From: JANRJY01 sp033763735
GTDB lineage: Bacteria > Bacteroidota > Bacteroidia > Cytophagales > UBA9547
Assembly: GCA_033763735.1 (NCBI GenBank)
Contig: JANRJY010000021.1
Location: forward strand, 1 to 64,000
Length of the DNA stretch: 64,000 bases
Reading direction: 5' to 3'
The notes beneath the pieces were generated by a model, which worked only from the letters and a program-made list of their open reading frames with translations, did no database searches and had not been told where the DNA came from. The translations under genes and the position numbers were made by a program. Below, piece by piece: positions 11,001 through 19,342 of this stretch (positions are counted from its first letter, which is position 1; the number at the start of each line of letters is the position of its first letter).

Positions 11001-11141
11001 TCCTTAGGTATCAAAATCTTAGAAGAAGATTCTGGGCAAAATGAAAGGCAAATTGACTTATCAGGTCAACCTGCTGGAATATATCAAGTTGTGTTAATAA
11101 TAGGTGATACTGTTATTTCAAAACATTTAATTTTGAAATAA
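5067..11141 (+). CDS. Secreted multidomain glycoside hydrolase (GH30-like) with BIG2 repeats and T9SS sorting domain
   Basis: This protein has 2024 residues. Residues 1-24 are a signal peptide ending in NSFAQ. Residues ~25-170 look like a carbohydrate-binding jelly-roll, followed by cadherin/Ig-like modules and a second beta-sandwich region (~530-710). The catalytic region starts near M857-D-G-F-G-A, the usual GH30 opening. The N-E-P motif gives the likely acid/base E1007, and W-Q-T-E-T-S-G gives the likely nucleophile E1142, as in clan A (GH30) retaining enzymes. Four or five BIG2-like modules follow, then a Thr/Gly/Asn-rich linker (~1880-1940) and a T9SS sorting domain (YPNPTTG to the C-terminus). 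GH30 members act on xylan, beta-1,6-glucans or galactans; the substrate here cannot be read from sequence. The gene lies between two terminators and is probably transcribed alone. Confidence 0.85.
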   Translation: MQKLLYQFSFIALISLFTVNSFAQSYSQDFSGGVLPANFSSQPAYLLSVQNNELKAIINKSDLWTSMSIGLPNLNLSNQNTRVVSFMIKTDTATRNIPYNLIAILSDGTGSASSYTRTIHATGNYRLITFTFNTAATTGNNNWSNITNLYLTFAPGSSMNGTVFIDNISVGAGTAAAPYFQGIPPQEVFLNSGTSVRKILFATDATIQQHNITFSAVSSNPTLLPNPTFTNPVIKSNDLYTLAMAGGGNASLLSNNPVFMNITPNANQVGIATVTVTGTTTTTIAGLNLVPSVSIFTVSVRNNQAPTIGTYPNSLNVGSGVPFTFRLSNISTGNPEIQQLMTITGSSSNSGVLSNSNIVVSFSGKGKDANITITPTAFSNLPALNTNLTLTIVDNGGTALGGINTSNIVIPITVYPVYYNSPTFNAISNDTRYITAGIATVTITGITDGNGGSAISSISAVSSNPAVMANPTVSYTPGNNFAVMNYNIASVGSVTVSVSAINFNAPNNSNGNSTTTKTFVVSGLSPALLGYSEPWTVTSIMGANYYAPGSTEYKYWRDTNTVVKWYSEGQGTSNWTVTINSSTGVATISTQKTNGFDGGKWFAGLWWKPVPGSTFDFAQFPYVSFDAVSTDVIGVGSIAVDLWDVNGNRYGLDSYKLLTNSFQSYTFCYNGVPSSSSFDFSKVKMVLFNVPANLAPGGYGAAYQGTVQIKNLKIGNQAVGTGACGTPTTKVRIDTVGNRYYQASGTPTPRVITITGLSSGYSPIIGLNANPTILNLVYSGTVVPSLSPVSNGTAFLTFSTTGASTTTVTITGSATNAISTSMVFQIIVQNAPGTTYNVTVNNNLGATMTDGQLGQTMDGFGATLNSNVGGEGFYGYQSPDNNAINGIRVQGLSMARMAIPANFENVNDNDDPNVINYDAFDQNSLLIDQYLAYKAAGVERFIGTMWTLPVWAKYNKAAAVPTGAGYIGDNTLDSSYVKEVAEFCAAYVLMLKQKTGIELYALDFVNEPQFNEFYASNMINDQQYRWLLAAIGQRFQAEGINTFVFGPETLPANGGWDNYIQNIASDASARPYIGAHAIHNYDPTGVSAGNTNPGSWSTILNYVRNSNLNTGRALYLNHPLNPRPGSNTVNGSGNGIPSWQTETSGFAANWNGAYAYGGQIYNALAFGNCSGWTFWSYVGGMGSSYSHINDDGSFLPIFHAQRHYSKYIRPGAQRVPASVNTASGVAVVAFQNTTDNTLAIVAINTSASTQAISLVGSNMPGSYKVFQSYNQNYWQTLNTTSGYAILPPKSMTTFWGGGNSFVATTGVTVTGQNGLTVITTPGGTLQMFSVVGPSNVPDNSVTWSIITLSGSGSITPSGLFKATSDGTLKIRATSNNTPSVFGELVITVSGQITPPSGLTIAGSGGVNTITTNNGTLQLVATFSPNVANVDTRLIWSLTPVYGSISGTGVLTALLNGVTTITATSISNPALSSKLIVTISGQISSEVLPNAITVSGQGLGGSYFAADANTITIDRQPKQIYAIVGPSNAQNQLVTWQLNTITALATIDGNGLVTPITNGLIQVIATSQRVSSISGSVIITISGQTIPVSSISFTTSSGVINTDNGSFTLVPSFLPANTTELNINYSITGVTLTNGTNPSGQPIASVNASGIVSALWNGIITVTGTAQTNSSIKTFAVITITNQFINVVSITGTLPFTVPKVLDGVNATPIILSVLGVSPSFATNQNLSYQVISGTGFVTVSGLGTVSFLDNGSGTSIIKVSSLSDPSVYFNVTVNSINPSTSISVSVYDVDFAPVLTTTALNIGSTYTLLADLSPTVLNSIDEMKNRMQYFVSPPGRATINNLTDEISAIAEGPITITGIYLNNSALTNTLIYAIQSVAGSNTITGNNTTTGTNTTTGTNTITGNNTTTGTNTITGNNTTTGNNTTTGTNTSTGINTTTGVFGVSVNESDINIYPNPTTGVFKISTISNNQISVIRVFNSLGIKILEEDSGQNERQIDLSGQPAGIYQVVLIIGDTVISKHLILK
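10705..10884 (+). repeat. Low-complexity minisatellite encoding Thr-Gly-Asn linker
   Basis: Imperfect repeats of 12-18 bases alternate codons for N-T-T-T-G and N-T-I-T-G. They sit between the last Ig-like module and the sorting domain, and probably act as a flexible spacer. Copy number could vary by replication slippage. A similar linker occurs in the gene at 42734-43747. Confidence 0.8.
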
Positions 11142-11155
11142 TACTGAAATGTATC

Positions 11156-11194
11156 AAAAAGGCGTGTTGAGTATATTCGACACGCCTTTTTTTT
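11156..11194 (+). terminator. Rho-independent terminator after the GH30-like gene
   Basis: GGCGTGT (11161-11167) pairs with ACACGCC (11180-11186); an A-run precedes the stem and T8 follows. It begins about 15 bases after the stop codon. Confidence 0.85.
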
Positions 11195-11217
11195 GATTAA
11201 TTTTCAAATAATTAAAA

Positions 11218-11568
11218 ATGGACATTGCATTTATACGTGATTATTGTTTATCCAAAAATGGTGTTACCGAGGCGTTTCCTTTTGATAATGAAACGCTTGT
11301 TTTTAAAGTTATGGGAAAAGTTTTTTTATTAATAGGTATTAATAGCAATCCCATTCAGTTTAATGTAAAATGTGCTCCCGAATTGGCAATAGAATTTCGA
11401 GAAAAGTATGATTTTGTTTTGCCTGGTTATCATATGAATAAAAAGCATTGGAACACAATTATATATAATGGTTCCAATGCTAAAATTCTAAAAGAAATGA
11501 TAGACGCTTCTTATAATTTGGTTGTAGCTGGATTACCCAAATCCACACAAAGTCAGTTTATAAAGTAA
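11218..11568 (+). CDS. MmcQ/YjbR family protein
   Basis: The 116-residue product matches the MmcQ/YjbR fold family in length and pattern. It has an N-terminal I-R-D-Y-C-L-S-K-x-G-V-T-E-x-F-P-F segment, a central F-K-V-M-G-K-x-F-L-L-I strand, F-N-V-K-C-A-P-E, and the C-terminal H-M-N-K-K-H-W-N-T-I motif. The family is described as cytosolic and possibly DNA-binding, but its molecular role is not established. The gene converges with the methyltransferase on the other strand, and the two coding ends overlap by 11 bases. Confidence 0.85.
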   Translation: MDIAFIRDYCLSKNGVTEAFPFDNETLVFKVMGKVFLLIGINSNPIQFNVKCAPELAIEFREKYDFVLPGYHMNKKHWNTIIYNGSNAKILKEMIDASYNLVVAGLPKSTQSQFIK

Positions 11569-12745
11569 CCGGGACTTTTAAATCAGACATGCGTTCGGTT
11601 ACATTACCGTGACCAATGTATTTGTTACGGTCAGTTTTATTGTAATTTTTATGCGCAATAATAGCCCAACAAGTAGATGAACCATGTGCTGCAATATCAA
11701 CTGACCAACGCAAGAAAATTTGCCACATTCTGAACCACCATTCTCCGTATTTACTTGCAAGAATGGCTTCTTTGTTTGATTCCCAATTGTAATACCAATG
11801 ATGAATTGTGTGTGAGTAATGAATGCCTATGTTTTCTACTGTATTTACTTCAAAATTAGCATCTTGGAGCGATTGTGTTAAGAAACCAAGAGGGGTACTT
11901 GCATCAGCTCCGGAGAAAATGTATTCATTCATATATAGCCCCCATACCAAGTCCTCCCAATGTTGACCTTTTTTAAATAGTCCGGGATTGGCACGCAAAC
12001 CGGCTTGTTGCAAGTACAACATGCCGTCATCTGTTAACAAATCATATATTTGATTTATAAATCTTTGAAATTTGCGAATTCCAACATGTTCACCCATTTC
12101 CAAACAAGTAATTTTATCATACTTTGTATTAGGGATATCTCTATAATCCATACGAAGAACCCTTGCGCGATCTTGTACCCCATTTTGTTTAATCTGATTC
12201 ATGCCCCAATCATAACCTTCTTGAGCAATTGTAACACCTGTTGAATCGGTGCCATAATGTTTTGCAGCGTAAGTAATTAAGGTGCCCCAGCCACATCCAA
12301 TATCCAAATGCTTATCTCCAGGTTTCATGTGTAGCTTTTCGCATACCATTTGCATTTTTCTATCTTGAGCAGTTTCAAGTTTTTCGGTTTTTGGGTCCAT
12401 CCAAATGCCAGATGTGTATACCATACGCGGACCTAAAAAATAACCAAAGAAATCATTCCCTCTGTCATAATGTTCTCTTACTATTCTTTCATCTTGAGCT
12501 TTGGAATGAATTAATACCTCCGGTATCATTCTTGAGAAAAAGAATTTAAAATGATGAGGCGTTAATGTGAAATCAAAATATGTGTATCGAAGACTCATAA
12601 ATTCTTCGAAATTTCCTGTTAAATCTATTTTTGAATTTACATAATCTTCAACAAAATGAGCAAATGAAGGTTTTTTGCCTGGTTTGTATCTTGCTTTTGT
12701 TGCATCTGTTTTAGGAACTATAAAATCTAAAGCGGTTTTGCTCAT
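11558..12745 (-). CDS. cfa: Cyclopropane-fatty-acyl-phospholipid synthase family methyltransferase
   Basis: The 395-residue product is an S-adenosylmethionine-dependent methyltransferase of the CFA synthase/mycolic acid cyclase family. SAM motif I is L147-D-I-G-C-G-W-G, preceded by the Y-D-x-G-N-D-F-F region and followed by G-V-T-I-A-Q-E. A C-terminal H-Y-S-x-T-I-x-H-W segment is typical of the family. The expected reaction is methylene transfer to double bonds of membrane phospholipid acyl chains. Bacteroidota carry several paralogs, some modifying other unsaturated lipids, so the exact product is uncertain. The start gives MSKTALDF, with no competing upstream start visible. Its 3' end overlaps the MmcQ/YjbR gene by 11 bases. 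Confidence 0.88.
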   Translation of the reverse strand: MSKTALDFIVPKTDATKARYKPGKKPSFAHFVEDYVNSKIDLTGNFEEFMSLRYTYFDFTLTPHHFKFFFSRMIPEVLIHSKAQDERIVREHYDRGNDFFGYFLGPRMVYTSGIWMDPKTEKLETAQDRKMQMVCEKLHMKPGDKHLDIGCGWGTLITYAAKHYGTDSTGVTIAQEGYDWGMNQIKQNGVQDRARVLRMDYRDIPNTKYDKITCLEMGEHVGIRKFQRFINQIYDLLTDDGMLYLQQAGLRANPGLFKKGQHWEDLVWGLYMNEYIFSGADASTPLGFLTQSLQDANFEVNTVENIGIHYSHTIHHWYYNWESNKEAILASKYGEWWFRMWQIFLRWSVDIAAHGSSTCWAIIAHKNYNKTDRNKYIGHGNVTERMSDLKVPVTL

Positions 12746-12816
12746 TGAATGTTTGGTTTATATTTAAAAGACGAACGTACGTAATTAATTTGAAATATTT
12801 GATTTTGCAGAAAATT

Positions 12817-14718
12817 TTATCGGATAAGTGCGGCTCCGCTTTTAATATCTTCCACTACTGTAGGATCAAGTAAAGTAGAAATGTCCCCTAAGTCACTGAC
12901 ATCCCCTTCTGCTACTTTGCGGAGTATTCTACGCATAATCTTGCCGGAACGGGTTTTGGGCAATCCTTTTACAAATTGTATTTTGTCGGGTTTTGCAATT
13001 GGTCCAATTACACGGGTAACTTCGTGTAATATTTCTTTACGAACTGTTTCAGGGTTTTCGAATTCTTTATCACATATTACGTACGCCCATATGCCTTGTC
13101 CTTTAATATCATGAGGGTATCCTACTACGGCCGATTCAACCACGTATGGATGCTCATTAATTGCATTTTCTACTTCAGCCGTACCAATTCTATGGCCGGA
13201 AACATTAATTACATCATCAACTCTGCCTAAAATTCTATAATATCCTTCTTCGTCTCTTCGGGCACCGTCTCCAGTAAAGTAAAGTCCCTTGTAAGTTGAA
13301 AAATAGGTTTGCTTGCATCTTTCATGATCGCCATAAGTAGTTCTAATGGCGGATGGCCAAGGGAATTTGATGCATAAATTTCCTTCAACACCATTTCCTT
13401 CCAATATTTTGCCTTCATTGTCAACTAACACAGGTTGAATACCGGGGACTGGTAAAGTAGCAAAAGCAGGTTTTGTTGGAGTAATTCCTGCAATTGGTGA
13501 AATTAAAAACCCCCCAGTTTCGGTTTGCCAATAAGTATCTGCAATGGCACACCTTTTTTTACCAATTTTATCATGATACCAATGCCATGCTTCTTCATTA
13601 ATTGGTTCGCCAACTGATCCTAATACTCTCAAAGAATTCATCGGGTATTTTTCAGGAATTTCGTCACCCATTGCCATTAATGAACGAATAGCGGTTGGAG
13701 CAGTGTAAAAGATATTAACTTTGTGTTTTTCAATTACTTGCCAAAATCTACCCGCATCCGGATAAGTTGGCACTCCTTCAAACATGAGAGTTGTAGCGCC
13801 AGCTAGTAAAGGACCATAAACTATATAACTATGTCCAGTTATCCATCCGACATCTGCCGTACACCAATAGATTTCTTTTTCTCTATATTGAAATATTGTA
13901 CTAAATGTATATTCACTGAATAGCATATAACCTGCTGTAGTGTGTACTACACCTTTAGGCTTACCAGTTGAACCAGAAGTGTACAATATAAAGAGCATAT
14001 CTTCCGAATTCACTACGGCTGCGGTATTAATTGCATTTACTTTTGCTATTTCTTCATGCCACCATACATCAACACCGGATTTCATCTGTACTGGTTGTCC
14101 AGTTCTTTTTAGTACGATGGTAGTTTTGATAGAAGAAGTAGTTTTTAAAGCTTCATCTGCAATTTCCTTTAATCCAATTTGTTTATTGCCTCTGAAAGAA
14201 CCATCAGATGTAATCAAAATATTAGCAGAAGCATCATTGATTCTGTCAGAAAGCGCATTTGCTGAGAATCCACCAAATACTACCGAATGAATAGCACCTA
14301 TTCTTGCACATGCAAGCATGGCAATAGCAGCTTCAGGAACCATGGGAAGGTAAATACATATTCTGTCGCCTTTTTTTGCGCCATTGGCAAGCAGTACATT
14401 AGCAAACTTACAAACTTGTTCGTGTAGTTGTTTGTAAGTAAAAGTTGTTGCAGCTTCATCTACATTATTTGGCTCAAAAATAATCGCTATTTGATCTCCT
14501 TTAGTAGCCAAATGTCTGTCAAGACAATTTTCTGTAATATTCAATTGACCTCCATCAAACCATTTGATATTCAAGTCTATGAAATTCCAATCCAGAACTT
14601 TGTCCCATTTTTTTTTCCAGGTAAATTTTTCGGCCTTATCTGCCCAGAAAAGCTCAGGATTTTCTACACTTTTTTTATACTCTGATTGGTAATCGGAAAA
14701 AGAATTAATTGCGTTCAT
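12817..14718 (-). CDS. acs: Acetyl-CoA synthetase (AMP-forming)
   Basis: The 633-residue length is normal for Acs. The adenylate-forming signature T247-S-G-S-T-G-K-P-K-G is present, as are Y396-W-Q-T-E-T-G-G in the nucleotide/acetate site, the hinge region G-R-V-D-D-V-I-N-V-S-G-H, and the C-terminal P-K-T-R-S-G-K-I-M-R-R with catalytic lysine K593, the usual site of acetylation control. It activates acetate to acetyl-CoA through acetyl-AMP in the cytosol. It is read in the same direction as the downstream cfa gene, 71 bases apart, but need not share its transcript. The upstream gap (14719-14918) contains no gene that I can support. Confidence 0.95.
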   Translation of the reverse strand: MNAINSFSDYQSEYKKSVENPELFWADKAEKFTWKKKWDKVLDWNFIDLNIKWFDGGQLNITENCLDRHLATKGDQIAIIFEPNNVDEAATTFTYKQLHEQVCKFANVLLANGAKKGDRICIYLPMVPEAAIAMLACARIGAIHSVVFGGFSANALSDRINDASANILITSDGSFRGNKQIGLKEIADEALKTTSSIKTTIVLKRTGQPVQMKSGVDVWWHEEIAKVNAINTAAVVNSEDMLFILYTSGSTGKPKGVVHTTAGYMLFSEYTFSTIFQYREKEIYWCTADVGWITGHSYIVYGPLLAGATTLMFEGVPTYPDAGRFWQVIEKHKVNIFYTAPTAIRSLMAMGDEIPEKYPMNSLRVLGSVGEPINEEAWHWYHDKIGKKRCAIADTYWQTETGGFLISPIAGITPTKPAFATLPVPGIQPVLVDNEGKILEGNGVEGNLCIKFPWPSAIRTTYGDHERCKQTYFSTYKGLYFTGDGARRDEEGYYRILGRVDDVINVSGHRIGTAEVENAINEHPYVVESAVVGYPHDIKGQGIWAYVICDKEFENPETVRKEILHEVTRVIGPIAKPDKIQFVKGLPKTRSGKIMRRILRKVAEGDVSDLGDISTLLDPTVVEDIKSGAALIR

Positions 14719-14918
14719 TAAATAATGTTAAATTGATTTTAAAAAGGATTGAAAAATAGTAAAAAAAATACTAATCAAAGAAAAAAATGCAATTATTGAG
14801 CAACAATTATTTTGTTCTTGCTTGTTAAAAGAAAATCAATTTTGCGTTCCTTTTATTTAAATTAATTGTATAGGTTTATAATTTATTGGAAATATATTGT
14901 GTGATGTTAAGTTGAAAT

Positions 14919-16094
14919 ATGTGGAGATTATGGAATGTATATTTTTTATTTGTTCTTTCAATTGCAATAAGAATCTATTCCGAAAGTACCCATTACATTT
15001 CACCTGATTCAGAATTTTACTTAGAAGCCGCTCAAAACTTAATTAACGGAAATGGATTAAGGGTATCAAAATCGTATCCGGTTGAAAAAGTATTTGATGT
15101 AAATAATACCATCCAGCTTACCATGTGGCCAATTGGGTATCCACTATTGATTGCTTTGGTTTCGATAGTTTCGGGATTAAATGTGTTTTTATCCTCAAAA
15201 ATTATAGGAATAATATTTTTAGCAATTATATTTTATTTATTGTATTTCAAATACAAAAATGAAGCGTGGAAATATGGAATGGTATTTGGTTCATTTACGT
15301 TAATTGAAGTGTTTTCATATACGTGGTCCGAAGCCCCTTTTTTAAGTGTTTGGTTGATTTTTTATTTTTATATTAATGACCTTATAAACAATAAATTAGA
15401 CTTTGGATTAATTGCCAAAGGCATAACTATTTGTGTGTCTTTATTTATACTTAGATATATAGGTGCCATTTCATTACTTTTTCTCACATCAATATTTATA
15501 TTCAAATCGTTTATTAATAAGAAATTTTCAGTAGGATTATTTTTTATGATTGGATCTGTTTTGTTGTTTTATGTAAGCTATAGTATATATAATTATATTT
15601 TTTCAGGTTATTTCACCGGAAGTTATCGCTTTCAATATGAGCAGGAAAGTATTTACCAATGGGGTGTAATTTGCTTCAATGGAATAATGAACGAATTTTT
15701 CGTTTTTCGGAAATTTTGGAATGTTGGGATAGCAGCAGAATGGTTGTTTTTTCTTTGTCTTGGTGTACAAATTGCCTTCCTGATTTATTTAAACCAATTA
15801 TTAAATAAGCCATTTCAAATTAATCAAAACATAAAAGTTGCTTTGTTTATGGCAGTATCATATACAATAACAATATGTATCCTTCGTAAACTTTCACCTT
15901 TTGATCCAATAAATTACCGTTTGATGGCTCCTGCTACACTTTTGGGCTTATTGGCAGCGGTTGAATTTATAAATATTAATACCAAAAAAGAATATCGTAT
16001 TGATTTGTGGATACTTAGTTTTTTTGGATTTTCCTTGATGATGAATTTGCCTAAAAATTATCTGATTGAAAAAATATCAGCAGTTATTTTTTGA
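14919..16094 (+). CDS. Polytopic membrane protein, probable GT39-like glycosyltransferase
   Basis: The 391-residue product is strongly hydrophobic with about ten predicted membrane spans. An early loop reads S-P-D-S-E-F-Y-L-E-A-A-Q-N-L and is followed by P-I-G-Y-P-L-L, the arrangement seen in bacterial relatives of the PMT/GT39 (GT-C) family, where an acidic first loop binds a polyprenyl-phosphate sugar. This is a fold-level guess from pattern; the substrate is unknown. Its last 11 bases overlap the convergent gene at 16084. The 200 bases upstream are AT-rich with no clear -7 box. Confidence 0.55.
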   Translation: MWRLWNVYFLFVLSIAIRIYSESTHYISPDSEFYLEAAQNLINGNGLRVSKSYPVEKVFDVNNTIQLTMWPIGYPLLIALVSIVSGLNVFLSSKIIGIIFLAIIFYLLYFKYKNEAWKYGMVFGSFTLIEVFSYTWSEAPFLSVWLIFYFYINDLINNKLDFGLIAKGITICVSLFILRYIGAISLLFLTSIFIFKSFINKKFSVGLFFMIGSVLLFYVSYSIYNYIFSGYFTGSYRFQYEQESIYQWGVICFNGIMNEFFVFRKFWNVGIAAEWLFFLCLGVQIAFLIYLNQLLNKPFQINQNIKVALFMAVSYTITICILRKLSPFDPINYRLMAPATLLGLLAAVEFININTKKEYRIDLWILSFFGFSLMMNLPKNYLIEKISAVIF

Positions 16095-16896
16095 GAAACT
16101 TCTCGGTTTTGTTGTCGACATTGAGGTAATAAACGCCTTCTTTAAGTTGCTCACATACAACTTCTTTGCCTTTACCTTTAACTATAACGTTTCCATATCC
16201 GTCAATAACTTCATAGTCTGCCAAGCGAGATAGGTAGATTTTGTTTGAAACTCTTTTAGGATAAAACGTTACTTCCGGTAAGGTTGATTGGAATTCAACT
16301 ACTTTGGAATAAAATACGTTACCATCTTTTTCAACAAACTTGATTCTGTATTTATTTATTCCTGAATGGTGATTTTGATCGGTAGTATAGTTGTTGTTAG
16401 ATGTTGAACCTTTAGCCGAAATTTCTTTAACCGTAATCCAATTATTATACATGAATTGTTCAACAAACATCTTGTCACCAATTTTTTCACCTTTGGTTGA
16501 CCAATTGATTAAGTTTTCATCAACTGTGAAACTTGCAAACTGAAAAGTAGAACTTAGTCTGATAACTTGTGCATTTAATATTTTGGGCTTACAATCAGCT
16601 TTGTGGGTGATTTTAATTGTAACCGGTTCGTTTTGAGCAAGATGTGAAAGATCAATTTCGTATGCACTTGATTTAATGTTACTCATTACTTTTACATCAT
16701 TCACGTATACTTCATCAGAACAAAAATCCTTCATGTTGGTTGTAAAAGGATTTTGAACATATAAATTTTTACCTTGAAATGCACCATTAACTATTAAAGT
16801 TTGTTGGGCATTTGAGGTAATATTTAATAGGGTTATTACAGATAAAAATGTAATAAAAAAATATACATTAAGGCTTAGACATTGACTTCTCTTCAT
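16084..16896 (-). CDS. Small secreted protein with T9SS-like C-terminal domain
   Basis: The 270-residue product has an N-terminal signal peptide (hydrophobic segment ending S-N-A-Q), two beta-rich regions and a C-terminal ~70 residues starting V-T-F-Y-P-K-R-V. Those end in G-V-Y-Y-L-N-V-D-N-K-T-E-K-F-L-K-K, the pattern of a T9SS type A sorting domain. The middle part has no recognised catalytic motif. A short N-terminal region with paired cysteines (D-F-C-S-D near residue 60 and D-C-K-P near 103) may form a disulfide. The function is unknown; probably an envelope or extracellular protein. Confidence 0.65.
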   Translation of the reverse strand: MKRSQCLSLNVYFFITFLSVITLLNITSNAQQTLIVNGAFQGKNLYVQNPFTTNMKDFCSDEVYVNDVKVMSNIKSSAYEIDLSHLAQNEPVTIKITHKADCKPKILNAQVIRLSSTFQFASFTVDENLINWSTKGEKIGDKMFVEQFMYNNWITVKEISAKGSTSNNNYTTDQNHHSGINKYRIKFVEKDGNVFYSKVVEFQSTLPEVTFYPKRVSNKIYLSRLADYEVIDGYGNVIVKGKGKEVVCEQLKEGVYYLNVDNKTEKFLKK

Positions 16897-16977
16897 TTTG
16901 CGAACTTACACAATCAGAATGATAAAACGCAAATTTGTGTAATATTAGAAAATAAAACAAAAAAACTTGGTAATTTC

Positions 16978-19089
16978 CTATGATAAAATGGCATAAACTG
17001 CCAATGAGCTTAAATAAGCCAATAAAAGTAGATAAGTAAACTGGGCTAAAGCAAATGGCCAACTTTTGGTTTCGTTAGCAACAGTTGCTAAAGTACTCAT
17101 ACATTGTAGTGCAAATGCATAAAACAACAAAATGGACATTCCTCGTGCTAAATTAAAAAATGGCTTTCCAGTTAGAAGGTCTTTTTGATTTGCTAGTTTC
17201 TGTTTTAATGTATCAGTGTCCTCTGCATCACCTATGCTATAAATGGTTGATATTGTGCCTACGAATACTTCCCTGGCTGCAAAAGAAGTAAGTAAAGCAA
17301 TGCCTATTTTCCAGTCAAAACCAAGTGGTTGAATTGCAGGTTCAATAAACTTTCCAAAACTTCCTGCAAAAGAAGCTTCCAGCCTGGTAGCTGCGAGTTC
17401 GTTTGAAATATCTGTATTGGTTTGATATTTTGATTTGACCTTTTGTTCTGCTATTTCCATTTTTCCAGGAAGTGAGAAATTAGAAAGAAACCAAAGGATT
17501 ATCGAAATCGAAATGATTATTTTACCAGCTCCCCATACAAAAGATTTTACTTTTTCAATTACTGATAAGGCTATATTTTTAAACTTTGGTGGCTTAAAAT
17601 CAGGCATTTCAAGAATGAAAAAACTTTTTTCTTCGGTTTTGATTAATGATTTTATAATTAAAGAAGAAATGAGAGCCATTATAAATCCAATTGCATACAG
17701 GGCCATCATTGCAAGTCCTTGTATATTAAACAAACCAAAAATTCTTGTTGAAGGTATGCACAATGCAATAATTATTGTATAAACGGGTATTCGTGCGGAG
17801 CAACTGATTAATGGAGTTACAAAAATCGTTAATAATCTTTCTTTCCTATTGTTGATGTTTCGTGCTGACATGATAGCTGGGATAGCGCAAGCGGCACTTG
17901 AAAAGAGCGGTACGATGCTTTTGCCATTCAAACCAAACCATTTCATTATTTGATCCATCAAAAACATGACACGAGCCATATAACCGGTCTCTTCAAGGAG
18001 GGAAATAAATAAAAATAGAAAAGTTATTTGAGGAATAAACATAATTACACCACCAAGCCCGGATATAAGTCCATCCGTAAGTAAGCCTACCCAAAGCGAT
18101 GTGCCTAATTGACTTCTTATTGTATTGTTCACTTGAGATACAGTCCAATCTATAGCGTCCATAGGGTAGGCGGCCCAATTAAAAATAGCCTGAAAAATTA
18201 ATAGTAGACTTACCAGCAAAAACAAATATCCAAAAACCGGATGCGTTAGAAATTTATCAGCAATAACTGTAAACTTGTGCATTTTTTCGGCTTCGCCTGA
18301 CTTTACACTTTTATCTACAATTTTATTAATTTTTTCATATCTATTTATAGTTTCATGAGTGAGTTCTTTCAATGAATCAAATACAAATATTTTTAAAATT
18401 TGATCAATTTTTACTTTGCTTTCATCACTTAAATTATGCAGTTGTTTGTAGTTATGACAAATAAGTAATGCTAAATAGTCATTTTCGATGTTAAACAGAT
18501 GCTTAACTTCAGATATAAGTCCATTAAGTTCTTTTTTTATAGAGAAAATTGGACTGTGGATTATTTGATTTCTTTCAAAGGCATCTAGCTTTTGAATCAA
18601 TTCACTTACTCCAACTTCCTTACGGGCATTCATTTTTACAATTGTGAGATTGCTTAAAAGGTTTTGAAACGAATCAGAATCAATAAAAATATTAGCCTTT
18701 TCAGCAACGTCAATCATATTCAGCACCAAAATGATTGGCAATCCTAAGTCGTATAATTGAGTGAATAAAAGAAGGTTGCGTTTTAAATTGGATGAATCGG
18801 CAACTACTATTACCAAATCGGGGTAATCCTCTGAAAGTGGATTCGAAAGTATGTCAAATACTATTTTCTCGTCAAATGATTTGGGATAAATGCTATAGGT
18901 GCCCGGTAAATCCAGAATTTCAAGTTCTTTCCCTGAGGGTAACTTGCAAAGACCAGCTTTACGTTCAACTGTAACACCGGCAAAATTTCCGGTTTTTTGA
19001 TTTAATCCGGTTAGTAAATTAAAAATAGTAGATTTCCCGCTATTGGGGTTGCCAATGAGGGCTACTTTATTGCGTGAATAACCGGACAT
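16978..19089 (-). CDS. feoB: Ferrous iron transport protein B
   Basis: The 703-residue product has an N-terminal G-protein domain: G1 loop G13-N-P-N-S-G-K-S, G3 D-L-P-G-T-Y-S and G4 N-M-I-D. A helical GDI-like region follows, then a membrane domain with two Gate repeats (S-C-S-A-R-I-P-V-Y and the A-A-R-E-V-F-V-G-T segment). FeoB imports Fe2+ across the inner membrane. Its start codon lies inside the end of feoA (28-base overlap), so translation of the two is probably coupled. The start MSGYSRNKVALIGNPN is fixed by the distance to the G1 loop. Confidence 0.96.
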   Translation of the reverse strand: MSGYSRNKVALIGNPNSGKSTIFNLLTGLNQKTGNFAGVTVERKAGLCKLPSGKELEILDLPGTYSIYPKSFDEKIVFDILSNPLSEDYPDLVIVVADSSNLKRNLLLFTQLYDLGLPIILVLNMIDVAEKANIFIDSDSFQNLLSNLTIVKMNARKEVGVSELIQKLDAFERNQIIHSPIFSIKKELNGLISEVKHLFNIENDYLALLICHNYKQLHNLSDESKVKIDQILKIFVFDSLKELTHETINRYEKINKIVDKSVKSGEAEKMHKFTVIADKFLTHPVFGYLFLLVSLLLIFQAIFNWAAYPMDAIDWTVSQVNNTIRSQLGTSLWVGLLTDGLISGLGGVIMFIPQITFLFLFISLLEETGYMARVMFLMDQIMKWFGLNGKSIVPLFSSAACAIPAIMSARNINNRKERLLTIFVTPLISCSARIPVYTIIIALCIPSTRIFGLFNIQGLAMMALYAIGFIMALISSLIIKSLIKTEEKSFFILEMPDFKPPKFKNIALSVIEKVKSFVWGAGKIIISISIILWFLSNFSLPGKMEIAEQKVKSKYQTNTDISNELAATRLEASFAGSFGKFIEPAIQPLGFDWKIGIALLTSFAAREVFVGTISTIYSIGDAEDTDTLKQKLANQKDLLTGKPFFNLARGMSILLFYAFALQCMSTLATVANETKSWPFALAQFTYLLLLAYLSSLAVYAILS

Positions 19090-19313
19090 TCTACTTCCAT
19101 CAAAGTGATTTGATTGGCTTCCTCTTTACGAAGTGCCAAATGATATCCACAAACTTTTATACAAATGGGGGAGCCTAAGGGTGCTACACAACACATTTCT
19201 ACCTCACTACCAGGTATGCAACCCATCTCCAGAAATTTTACAGACAAAGAAGACTCATGAAATCCTTCGATGATTCCTTTTTCTCCTTTGGTAAGATTAG
19301 CGATGGTTTTCAA
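19062..19313 (-). CDS. feoA: Ferrous iron transport protein A (FeoA domain)
   Basis: This 83-residue SH3-like FeoA protein has the usual L-x-x-G-x-x-G-x-I, L-x-x-M-G-C-I-P-G-x-x-V and G-x-x-L-A-L-R-x-x-E-A motifs. It acts with FeoB at the cytoplasmic face of the inner membrane. It is the first gene of the feoAB operon and overlaps feoB by 28 bases. A candidate -7 box lies 30 bases upstream. Confidence 0.93.
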   Translation of the reverse strand: MKTIANLTKGEKGIIEGFHESSLSVKFLEMGCIPGSEVEMCCVAPLGSPICIKVCGYHLALRKEEANQITLMEVECPVIHAIK

Positions 19314-19342
19314 ATTAGACTAATTCTAAATAGATACGAATG

